Shown one piece after another: positions 7,060 through 15,467 of a DNA stretch of 64,000 nucleotides. Origin of the DNA: CAZRUA01 sp964603125 (lineage in GTDB: Bacteria > Bacteroidota > Bacteroidia > B-17B0 > Aurantibacillaceae); assembly GCA_964603125.1 (NCBI GenBank), contig CAZRUA010000001.1, positions 1-64,000 of the forward strand, in the 5' to 3' direction. Position numbers and translations under genes: made by a program. The notes under the pieces are model-generated. The model was not told the origin of the DNA, made no database searches, and worked only from the letters and a program-made list of their open reading frames with translations. The number at the start of each line of letters is the position of its first letter. The first letter of the stretch is position 1.

Positions 7060-9933
7060 CTAATTAATGAAAACCTTTTTCACCGAACTTCCTAGGCTGG
7101 TTTTCACTTTAATTAAATAAGTTCCATTAGAATAAGCGCTTAAATCAATTTTATTTGACATGTTTTTTGTCTTGAAAGAATAAAGTGTTTGGCCTAAAAG
7201 TGTTTCGACACTGATAGTTGCTTCATCGGTTAAGTTTCTTTGTAAATCAAGATTAATAAAACCATTACTAGGATTTGGGTATACATTAAAGTTAATTAGA
7301 TTTTTGTTTTCGTTTAAACCAATAACACGCTGCGTTTTAATGTTAGAGCGAGAGCGAACTGCGGCAAACTTAATTTCATCTGAGCCATTAACTCTTAAAG
7401 TAGGATTGCAGCTGATATTCCAGTTGGTAAACACTCGCCAGTCGGCAGTTGTATTAAACGAAAAATATTGTCCGTCGGTTGCATTTGTTCCAGTTAACGA
7501 CCCAACATTTGTTTCAAAGATTCCATCCAAGTCATTATCACGTCGTAATTCATAGCTAATTAAATTAGGTATTGGCATTGATTGACCTTCAATTTCATAA
7601 TGATTCCAGTCAAAATTTCCATTCAATTGATCGTTTACTTTTATTGTTTTGTGATATGGGCTCAATGTACTAAGTGTGTTACATGTATCGACAATGGCGA
7701 TTTTGTATTTATGACTTGCAAAATTTGGATTACCCGTGCTCGGAAAATAAAGAGTTCTGGTTGTATCTATAAACATGCTTAATGAGTCGTATGGAACTCG
7801 TCCAATAATCTGGTAGTTGTTTACTGTTGTTTCGCGATAAATTAAAAAGGTATCAGCGCTAGGGTATAACGTTTTGTCCCAATAAATTTCGTTGTAATTT
7901 GACAGTGAGTCAACGGTTACCATACATATTTGTGGGGTTGGTGGGTTAGTAACAGTAATAGTAATACTGGCTGTTTTAGAACAGTTATTAGCGTCTGTTC
8001 CAGTAACTGTATAGGTTTGAGAGGCATTTGCTGTAAAAGCAACACCATCGTTTACTCCACTTGTCCACACAAAAGTATTTGCACCGCCGCCAGTTAAAGT
8101 AACTTGGGAGCCAGGGCAAACAATTGTGTTACTTGCACTTGCCGTTACATTTGGAAGAGGCAGAAAATTAACAGTAGTAGTTGCAGTATCCTTACATCCT
8201 GTTGTACTATTTGTTACAGTAAGTGTGTAGGTTCCAGAAAGTAAAACGTTTGTTGCAGCTGAGTTTGGTGTTGTTCCAGCTAGAGCCCCTGTAGTTGGAC
8301 CTCTCCAAGCATATAGTGTTCCTCCGCTAGAGCCAGATGAACTTAAATTATAAGGAGTTCCTGTGCAAGAAGTTCCTGAGCCAGATGCGATAACGGCGTT
8401 TGGAATAGGATTAATCGATACTAATGCTATAGTACTTTTTGTACAACCATTGGCTGCAGTTGCTACAACTGTGTAAGGCATGCTTGCCGTTGGATAAAAC
8501 GGAACACCATTTATTACACCATTATCCCAAATGTATGAAGCTGCATTTCCCGTTGCTGTTAATGTAGCAGGACTACCTATACACACACTAAAATTACTTG
8601 GGTTTACAAATAGTGTTGGCTGTTGCAAAACATAAACTGTAAGCGTGTCTGTATCGGTACACCCATTTATTGTTCCGGTTACCGTGTAGGTTGTTGTACC
8701 TATTGGAGTAAATGATACCCCATTAGTTGCTGGAGCGGGCGACCACGTATATGTTGTTGCTCCTGTTCCGTTAAGTGTAATAGCAGTATTTTGACAAATG
8801 GTAGTGTCGGTAGCAGTTGCATGAACAACGGGAGGTATTGTGTTTAACAAAACAGACATTGTGTTAGAGCTAAAGTTTCCAGTAGCTAAATCAATTTTTG
8901 TATCGTTATTGAAATCTCCTGAGCAAATTGAACGCGGACCAAAGTCGGTATCAAACTGAATAAAGGTAGCAAAACTACCAAGCCCGTTTCCTAAAAAAAT
9001 ATTTACAGTATTCGTAAAACTGATAGCAACAGCTAAGTCAGGATTTCCATCGCCATTATAGTCAGAAGTTGTAATAGGCCCCAAACTATTTGCCTGTGCA
9101 TTAAAAGTGGATGCAGTGCTAAAAATACCTGAACCAGTATTAAATAATACGGAGATAAAAGATGAATTCATGTTACCAACAGCAATATCTTTATCACCAT
9201 CTGAATCAAAATCAGCGTAAACTAATCCTCCGGGCGCTACTCCTCCAACAGCATAATTTACTCTTGTAGCAAAACTACCTAAACCATTTCCTATTAAAAC
9301 AGAAATATTGTTTGAGCCATAATTACAAGTTACAACATCTAAAAATGAATCGCTGTTAAGGTCGGCGCAAATAACTCCACTCGGATTTGTGCCAGCTCCA
9401 AAGTTAGTTCCTGTTCCAAAATTTCCAGCACCATCTCCTAGGAACAACGTTATATTAGCCGAACCGTAGTTTGCTCCTACTAAATCAATAAAGCCATCTC
9501 CATTAAAATCACCAGAAGTAACGGTTTGTGGATTACTACCGCCAATATAACTTACCGCACTTAAAAACCCGCCAAGCCCGTCATTTAATAAAACATTTAT
9601 TCCGCTACCTCCTGCATTAGTGAAAGCTATATCAAGAAAAGCGTCGGCATTAAAATAACCAGTACACATGCCTTGAGGAACCATTGTTGTTGTATAATTT
9701 TGCGATGCACCAAATGTACCCGTACCATTACCTAGATAAACAATGATATTATTATCTCCGCCGTTTGTTAAAGCGATATCATTATTACCATCATTATTAA
9801 AATCACCACTTACAACAGCATTTGGATTTGTATTTGTTGCGTAATCCGAATGTGGACCAAAACAAATTTGTGCATTTAGTTTTATGCTAATTATGCAAAA
9901 AATAATTAAAGTTAGTTTTTTAGTAAAAGGCAT
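7060..9933 (-). CDS. T9SS-secreted FG-GAP/VCBS seven-bladed propeller protein
   Basis: 957 residues from ATG 9933. The longer frame from 10002 puts 23 unlikely residues before the signal peptide MPFTKKLTLIIFCIISIKLNAQ. Seven FG-GAP/VCBS-type repeats follow, each with a calcium-loop-like core such as SGDFNNDGNNDIAL, SGDFNGDGFIDLV and YADFDSDGDKDIAV; seven fits one closed propeller. Next come four Ig/PKD-like modules ('TATGNAASYIWDNG', 'TGTDANNCSKT'), a fibronectin-like region ('YNEIYWDKTL') and a type A T9SS domain (from 'FNVYPNPSNGFI' to the C-terminal 'KKVFIN'). It is probably a cell-surface or released adhesin-like protein. Its middle and end resemble the neighbouring RCC1-repeat protein, including a shared 'RSRSNIKTQR' linker. 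Confidence 0.85.
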   Translation of the reverse strand: MPFTKKLTLIIFCIISIKLNAQICFGPHSDYATNTNPNAVVSGDFNNDGNNDIALTNGGDNNIIVYLGNGTGTFGASQNYTTTMVPQGMCTGYFNADAFLDIAFTNAGGSGINVLLNDGLGGFLSAVSYIGGSNPQTVTSGDFNGDGFIDLVGANYGSANITLFLGDGAGNFGTGTNFGAGTNPSGVICADLNSDSFLDVVTCNYGSNNISVLIGNGLGSFATRVNYAVGGVAPGGLVYADFDSDGDKDIAVGNMNSSFISVLFNTGSGIFSTASTFNAQANSLGPITTSDYNGDGNPDLAVAISFTNTVNIFLGNGLGSFATFIQFDTDFGPRSICSGDFNNDTKIDLATGNFSSNTMSVLLNTIPPVVHATATDTTICQNTAITLNGTGATTYTWSPAPATNGVSFTPIGTTTYTVTGTINGCTDTDTLTVYVLQQPTLFVNPSNFSVCIGSPATLTATGNAASYIWDNGVINGVPFYPTASMPYTVVATAANGCTKSTIALVSINPIPNAVIASGSGTSCTGTPYNLSSSGSSGGTLYAWRGPTTGALAGTTPNSAATNVLLSGTYTLTVTNSTTGCKDTATTTVNFLPLPNVTASASNTIVCPGSQVTLTGGGANTFVWTSGVNDGVAFTANASQTYTVTGTDANNCSKTASITITVTNPPTPQICMVTVDSLSNYNEIYWDKTLYPSADTFLIYRETTVNNYQIIGRVPYDSLSMFIDTTRTLYFPSTGNPNFASHKYKIAIVDTCNTLSTLSPYHKTIKVNDQLNGNFDWNHYEIEGQSMPIPNLISYELRRDNDLDGIFETNVGSLTGTNATDGQYFSFNTTADWRVFTNWNISCNPTLRVNGSDEIKFAAVRSRSNIKTQRVIGLNENKNLINFNVYPNPSNGFINLDLQRNLTDEATISVETLLGQTLYSFKTKNMSNKIDLSAYSNGTYLIKVKTSLGSSVKKVFIN

Positions 9934-10003
9934 TTTTTTGGTTTTAGAAAGTTTAACATATAAACTATAAACCAAATGTACACACTTTATCGAAAAAAAC
10001 AAT

Positions 10004-13000
10004 TTAATTCAAAATCACTTTTTGGAGTTTAATACCGCTTTTAGTTTTAACTTTTATTAAGTAGGTACCACTGCCTAAACCAAAAGTACTTACTTTATTA
10101 AAGGCTTGTTTACTGGTAAAAGTTAACAAATCTTGACCTAAAATATTTTGAAGCGATATTGTAATTTCTTCACCTATAAAACCTTCAACATTTACATTTA
10201 TAAAATCGTGAGCAGGATTAGGATAAACACTAAAATTAATTTCTTGTTTGTTTTCACTTATTCCTATTAGTCGTTGAGTTTTAATATTAGAACGAGAACG
10301 AACAACAGCTGTTTGCAGTTCATCAATACCATTTATTCTGAAAGAGCTGTTGCACGGTGTTGGAGGAATTATTTCAATCATATAACGAGAATCAACACTT
10401 GGTGGAGTGAAATCTATGTATGTAGTAAAACTTGCAGATAAGGAGTCAAGTAACACCCAGTTCGTAGATGGGTCGTGTCTCCATATATAATAAGTATAGT
10501 AAGGAAAACCTTCGTACTGATCCCACGCTAAATTAATTTCGCCTCCTAAACCTAAGTTTTGTGATAAGTGAATTGTTTTGTGCGCCGCACTGTAAGGTGT
10601 TTCTTTTCCGCACGAATCAACAGCAGTAATTTTATAACGCCACGCATGAACCGCTGGATTAGCCACAGGGTCAGTATATTCGCTTATGCTAGTAAAAGGA
10701 ACTGTAGCAATTGCAGTGTAAACATTTTGAATACTTGACTCTCGGTATATTTTAAATTCTTTGATATCATTAGTAATTGTTTTTTCCCAAATTACCTTAT
10801 TGGTTAAAGTTGTTGTATCAACGGTTACCATACAAAGGTTTTGTTGTAAGCCATCAATAGATGAAGGAATAACTACACTTTGCGTAAACGAGCATAAGTT
10901 TGCATCGGTAACGGTACAATAATAAGTTCCTGGTTGTAAACCGCTAATGCTATCATTGGTATTTCCATTACTCCATAAATAAGTATATGCACCAACACCC
11001 ATGGATGCGCTCATAACAGCCGAACCACTTGGCATTACGCTGCAATCTCCAGCTGTTACAGAACCTATAGTTGCAGTTAAAAGAGTTGCAGAGTTGTTTA
11101 CTGTTGCCACTTCGCTTATTGAACAACCATTTGCATCGGTTATGGTAACAGCATAAATACCAGCACCAAGATTTGTAGCTGTTTGTGTAGTTTGATTGGC
11201 CGCGTTTGCTCCCCAAGAGTAGTTGTAGGCTCCTGTTCCACCGCTGACATTAGCACTTGCCGAACCAGTAGTTGAAGCACATTGCGAAGGGGTAGTAGAG
11301 AAACTGTTTATCATTTGCGTTGGCTGACTTAAACTAATTGTAAAAGAAGCAGAACAATTATTTAAATCTTTTACAGTTACATCATATGGTCCAGCAACAA
11401 GGTTGTTGATAGTTAGTAAAGTATCACCATTCGACCAAAGAGCAGAGTAGGGCGTTGTTCCGCCTGTTACAGAGATGCTTATAGAACCATTGTTTAAACC
11501 AAAACAAGTAGGATTAGTTGAGCCTAGCAAAGTAATTGAAGGACCATCATTCGCACTGATGCTTGTATTTGTAAAGGCCAAACAACCATTTGCATCAAGT
11601 ACTTGAACTTGGTATTGACCAGCCGATAAATTATCTGCCATAGGAGTATTATCTCCATTGCTCCAAGTATAAGTATAAGGAGCTAAGCCGCCAGAAACAT
11701 TTGCAGTTGCGCTACCCGTTGTTCCATTACAAACAGTATTAACTGTGCTTATATTATTAATAACAGGTAATGAATTTACAACCACTGTAACAGTTGCAGT
11801 CGCAACGCAACCATTGTTATCAGTTGCAGTAACAGTGTAAGTGTTAGATGCGTTAGGAATAAAGGAAACGCCGTTGGCAACGCCATTACTCCATACATAA
11901 GTTGAAGCACCGCTTGCTGTTAATGTAGTTGAACCACCTGTACAAACTGTATCTGGGTTTGCAGTTGCAGTAATCGTTGGTAAATTATTTACTGCTATTG
12001 TTTGAGTTGCTGTATTCGAACAACCATTAGCATCGGTTCCTGTAACTGTATATGTTGTGGTTGAAGAAGGGCTGAACGAAACTCCGCTATTAACTCCACC
12101 CGTCCAAATATATGAAACAGCTCCGCTTGCGTTAAGTGTTGTGCTTCCTCCAGCACATAGTGTATTTGCAGTTGCAGTTGCAGTAACATTAGGTAAGCTG
12201 TTAACGTTAATCGAAATAATATTTGAATTTGAGCAACCATTAGCATCGGTTCCGGTTACCATATAATTTGATGTAGAAGAAATTACAAAGGGCACTCCAT
12301 TGCTAACACCAGGTATCCAAGTGTAAGAAACTGCACCACCACCAGTTAAAGTTATGCTGGTTCCTGCGCAAACATTTGTTGATGTTGCATTAGCAGTAAC
12401 GTTTGGTAAACTATTTACCGTTATTGTTTGAGTTGCTGAATTTGAACAACCGTTAGCATCAGTTCCAGTTACTGTATATGTAGTTGTGGTAGAAGGAATG
12501 AAAGATATTCCGTTGATTATACCTCCTGTCCAAGTGTAAGAAATTGCTCCACCACCAGTTAAAGTTGTGCTAGTTCCTGCGCAAACATTTGTTGATGTTG
12601 CATTGGCAGTAACATTTGGTAAGGAATTAATGCTTACATTAACTGCTGTTCTGGCACTTTCGGCACATGTGCTGTCTTGCACATAATAGGTTGTAGCGCT
12701 TGTTAAAACTGGAGTTATAAAGTTGGCTCCGCTTCCTAAATAAGTGCCACCCGTGGCTGCATTATACCAACTAAGAGTTCCTGTTCCTGTAGCTGAAAGA
12801 GTTGCTGTGGTATTAAAACACGTCGATACATTAGTTGCAATAGGAGCAGATGGTGGATTGCAGTTAGTGTTGCACACAAAACTAGATTTGTCTGTGGTAG
12901 TATTATCTCCTAATTGACCATAAAGGTTATACCCTGCTGCACAAAAATTAGTTCTATCCGCTTTTAAGCCAACGCCATGCTCTTTTCCTTGACTAAAATA

Positions 13001-15073
13001 TACCCAGTTCGTATTGGTTCCAATTTGTGTAGGAGTGTTCAGTGCTGATACACTTCCATTACCAGCTTGTCCGTAAGGATTAGACCCCCATGCCCAAAGT
13101 GTTCCATCAGATTTTATAAAATGACAGTCATATCGGGAAGCAGATCCGAAAATCCATTTATTGTCAGAGCCAAGTTGTGTTGGAGATGTTTTGTCAACAG
13201 AAGTTCCATCGCCTAATTGAGAGGCAGCATTGTTTCCCCAAGCCCAAAGGGTTCCGTCTGAACGAATACCAAACGAATGATAATAGCCAGCGGTGATATT
13301 TGTCCATCTTACACCGCTTCCAACTTGAACAGGGCTGGTTTTAGCAACGGTAGTTCCATCCCCTAATTGTCCTGTACTATTCATTCCCCAAGCCCAAAGC
13401 GTTCCGTCATATCTAATACCCATTGTATGCCCAACACCTGCGCTTATACTGGTCCATTTATTACTTCCAATTTGCACAGGAGAACTTTTATTCACTGTTG
13501 TCCCATCGCCTAATTGTCCATTATTATTCCATCCCCAAGCCCAAAGCGTTCCATCTGATTTAATGGCAAAACTGTGGGCATAACCAGCAAAAACACTAAC
13601 CCAGTTGTTATCTGTACCTATTTGAATTGGACTTGTTTTGTTAATGGTTGTTCCGTCACCTAGTTGCCCGAAGCCATTATTTCCCCAAGCCCAAAGTGTT
13701 CCGTCAGTGCGTAAAGCTAAATTAAAACCTCTACCACTAGCAACACCAGCCCACGTATTATTTGATCCAATTTTTATGGGTTTATTTTTTTGAATTAATG
13801 TCCCATCGCCTAATTGACCATATGTATTATCTCCCCATGTCCAAATCGTACCATCAGTTTTTATACCTACATTATTCCATTCCCCAGCCGTAATCATTAA
13901 CCATTTATCGTCCGTTGTAATTTGAACAGGTGTGGGTTGGTCAGTAATATTACCATTTCCTAAACGCCCGCCAGTATTGCTTCCCCAAGCCCAAAGCGTC
14001 CCTTCAGACTTAAAGCCCATTGTAAATGTTCCGCCAGCAGAAATACCAACCCATTTATTGTCAACACCTATTTGTGTAGGCGTGTTTCTATCTAAAGTTG
14101 CTCCATCTCCAAGTTGCCCATTTGTTCCAGAACCCCAAGCCCAAGCAGTTCCGTCGGCTTTAATAGCATAACTATTATTTCCTCCAGCTTCTATAGTAGA
14201 CCATGTATTAAGAGCGCCAACTTGGGTAGGTATATTTCTGTTTGTTGTTGTTCCATCTCCAAGTTGCCCTTTGTTATTGTAACCCATTGTCCACAATGTT
14301 CCGTCATTTTTTAAAGCCATTGTATGATTACCTCCTGCACTAACCAGCAGCCAGTATGTACCAACCGCTATTTGAGTAGGTGTATTTTTATTAGTGTTTG
14401 TTCCGTCGCCTAACAATCCATAAAAATTATATCCCCAAGCCCAAAGCGTTCCATCTGATTTAATTGCAGTAGAGTGCGCATTCCCTGCCGAAATAGTTAC
14501 CCACTTATCATCACTTCCAATTTGTGTAGGAGAATATCTTGCCGTTGCTGTTCCATCGCCTAATTGACCGCTACTATTCAAACCCCAAGCCCAAAGTGTT
14601 CCATCAGATTTTAATGCTAAAACATGGTCGCCACCAGCCGAAATACTAATCCAAGTGTTTACTGAACCTACTTGAGTGGGAACTAAAATGTTACTTCCTG
14701 TAACACCATTTCCCATTTGTCCATTGTTGTTAATACCCCATGCCCAGATGGTTCCATTTGCTTTTAGTCCAACACTAAATGATGTTCCTGCTGAAACAGA
14801 TACCCAGTCATTATCCGTTCCCATTTGAGTTGGCGTTACAATAGCATTTGTAGTTCCGTCCCCACATTGTCCATAAATATTAGATCCCCAAGCCCAAAGC
14901 GTTCCATTTTTAATTTCCAAAGTGTGATTTCCAAAAACTCCTGTCGAAACACGACAATAATTTTCTTTATAAAAATTAGATTTTTTTTGTGCTTTACGAC
15001 TTACTTGTGCATTAAGGCAAAAGCAGAATAATAAAATCAAAATTAAGATGGAAGATTGTTTTTTCTTGAGCAT
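10004..15073 (-). CDS. Giant T9SS-secreted protein with fourteen RCC1-type repeats
   Basis: 1689 residues with a signal peptide (LILILLFCFCLNAQ). Residues ~40-750 hold fourteen repeats of the RCC1/ATS1 type, each about 51 residues and built on 'KSDGTLWAWG.N..GQLGDGT...SP.QIG...W..ISAG..H'. Fourteen would make two seven-bladed propellers. There follow an Ig-like domain, four 71-residue Ig-like modules, several SprB-like repeats ('YTWSNGDNT', 'ALWSNGDTL'), a fibronectin-like region and a type A sorting domain (from 'FSVYPNPAHDFI' to 'LQKVILN'). In eukaryotes RCC1 propellers bind protein partners such as Ran. In secreted bacterial proteins the partner is unknown, and surface adhesion is inference. 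It lies ~70 bases before the FG-GAP gene on the same strand, probably cotranscribed. Confidence 0.85.
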   Translation of the reverse strand: MLKKKQSSILILILLFCFCLNAQVSRKAQKKSNFYKENYCRVSTGVFGNHTLEIKNGTLWAWGSNIYGQCGDGTTNAIVTPTQMGTDNDWVSVSAGTSFSVGLKANGTIWAWGINNNGQMGNGVTGSNILVPTQVGSVNTWISISAGGDHVLALKSDGTLWAWGLNSSGQLGDGTATARYSPTQIGSDDKWVTISAGNAHSTAIKSDGTLWAWGYNFYGLLGDGTNTNKNTPTQIAVGTYWLLVSAGGNHTMALKNDGTLWTMGYNNKGQLGDGTTTNRNIPTQVGALNTWSTIEAGGNNSYAIKADGTAWAWGSGTNGQLGDGATLDRNTPTQIGVDNKWVGISAGGTFTMGFKSEGTLWAWGSNTGGRLGNGNITDQPTPVQITTDDKWLMITAGEWNNVGIKTDGTIWTWGDNTYGQLGDGTLIQKNKPIKIGSNNTWAGVASGRGFNLALRTDGTLWAWGNNGFGQLGDGTTINKTSPIQIGTDNNWVSVFAGYAHSFAIKSDGTLWAWGWNNNGQLGDGTTVNKSSPVQIGSNKWTSISAGVGHTMGIRYDGTLWAWGMNSTGQLGDGTTVAKTSPVQVGSGVRWTNITAGYYHSFGIRSDGTLWAWGNNAASQLGDGTSVDKTSPTQLGSDNKWIFGSASRYDCHFIKSDGTLWAWGSNPYGQAGNGSVSALNTPTQIGTNTNWVYFSQGKEHGVGLKADRTNFCAAGYNLYGQLGDNTTTDKSSFVCNTNCNPPSAPIATNVSTCFNTTATLSATGTGTLSWYNAATGGTYLGSGANFITPVLTSATTYYVQDSTCAESARTAVNVSINSLPNVTANATSTNVCAGTSTTLTGGGAISYTWTGGIINGISFIPSTTTTYTVTGTDANGCSNSATQTITVNSLPNVTANATSTNVCAGTSITLTGGGAVSYTWIPGVSNGVPFVISSTSNYMVTGTDANGCSNSNIISINVNSLPNVTATATANTLCAGGSTTLNASGAVSYIWTGGVNSGVSFSPSSTTTYTVTGTDANGCSNTATQTIAVNNLPTITATANPDTVCTGGSTTLTASGASTYVWSNGVANGVSFIPNASNTYTVTATDNNGCVATATVTVVVNSLPVINNISTVNTVCNGTTGSATANVSGGLAPYTYTWSNGDNTPMADNLSAGQYQVQVLDANGCLAFTNTSISANDGPSITLLGSTNPTCFGLNNGSISISVTGGTTPYSALWSNGDTLLTINNLVAGPYDVTVKDLNNCSASFTISLSQPTQMINSFSTTPSQCASTTGSASANVSGGTGAYNYSWGANAANQTTQTATNLGAGIYAVTITDANGCSISEVATVNNSATLLTATIGSVTAGDCSVMPSGSAVMSASMGVGAYTYLWSNGNTNDSISGLQPGTYYCTVTDANLCSFTQSVVIPSSIDGLQQNLCMVTVDTTTLTNKVIWEKTITNDIKEFKIYRESSIQNVYTAIATVPFTSISEYTDPVANPAVHAWRYKITAVDSCGKETPYSAAHKTIHLSQNLGLGGEINLAWDQYEGFPYYTYYIWRHDPSTNWVLLDSLSASFTTYIDFTPPSVDSRYMIEIIPPTPCNSSFRINGIDELQTAVVRSRSNIKTQRLIGISENKQEINFSVYPNPAHDFINVNVEGFIGEEITISLQNILGQDLLTFTSKQAFNKVSTFGLGSGTYLIKVKTKSGIKLQKVILN
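11777..12628 (-). repeat. Four tandem 213-bp Ig-like modules inside the RCC1-repeat gene
   Basis: Four in-frame units, each beginning N(S/N)LP and about 71 codons long. The first two in reading order (12203-12628) are nearly identical in their first half, for example NVTANATSTNVCAGTS and the matching DNA near 12366 and 12579, exactly 213 bases apart. This indicates recent duplication. Confidence 0.8.
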
Positions 15074-15155
15074 GGTTATATTTTAAAAGATGGACTAAAT
15101 TAAGCAATTATTGTAAATTTGTTATAATAAGAATAGGTTTATAAAACATTATGTT

Positions 15156-15249
15156 AAGGCCAACACCTACTCCATTTAATTTATCTAATTGCAGCGTTGC
15201 CGCCAAGCCCATTTTACAAAAAGAGATTAAATTTAGAGGTGTTGGTTTT
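15156..15249. repeat. Palindrome-ended REP/MITE-like element (candidate)
   Basis: The ~94-base segment is bounded by AAGGCCAACACCT (15156-15168) and AGGTGTTGGTTTT (15237-15249), arms that pair over 13 positions including two G-U pairs. The interior is richer in GC than the surrounding spacer (GCAGCGTTGCCGCCAAGCCC near 15191). Read on the minus strand it is an open frame with residues like PTPLNLISFCKMGLAATL, but it has no start context and no gene-like length. It looks like a dispersed repeat rather than a gene. Copy number cannot be judged from this window. Confidence 0.45.
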
Positions 15250-15309
15250 CTTAAACTAAAATCGATGTAAATTTAAATCAGGATATAAGCTAGTCCTAAT
15301 TTTGTGGCA

Positions 15310-15381
15310 TTACAAAGCCTTACATGTCATCGTTTTGACACATTACATTTATTACAAATTCTTACATTTAAATCTTTACAT
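15310..15381 (+). promoter_or_regulatory. Cluster of TTACAW direct repeats upstream of the LuxR-type regulator
   Basis: TTACAA or TTACAT occurs at 15310, 15320, 15343, 15352, 15362 and 15376, several of them about 10 bases apart. The cluster lies 60-135 bases before a -7-like TAATTTTG (15444-15451). It is a plausible multi-site operator, but AT-rich sequence produces such motifs by chance. Confidence 0.35.
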
Positions 15382-15443
15382 ATTGATAATCAATTAATTA
15401 ATTCGGTGATTTTATAACAACACTCTTTCATGTTTAAATAATG

Positions 15444-15451
15444 TAATTTTG
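15444..15451 (+). promoter_or_regulatory. -7 promoter element before the 7TM/LuxR gene
   Basis: TAATTTTG matches TAnnTTTG and lies 16 bases before the ATG at 15468. No clear TTTG -33 element is present. The rest of the spacer 15074-15467 holds the repeat-like element, the TTACAW cluster and nothing else I recognise. Confidence 0.5.
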
Positions 15452-15467
15452 AGGAAAACTTAATCAA

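Noticed and set aside
10004..15073. Eukaryotic contamination because of RCC1 repeats
   Set aside because: Bacteroidota signal peptide, SprB-like modules and T9SS domain in the same frame, with codon use like the neighbours.
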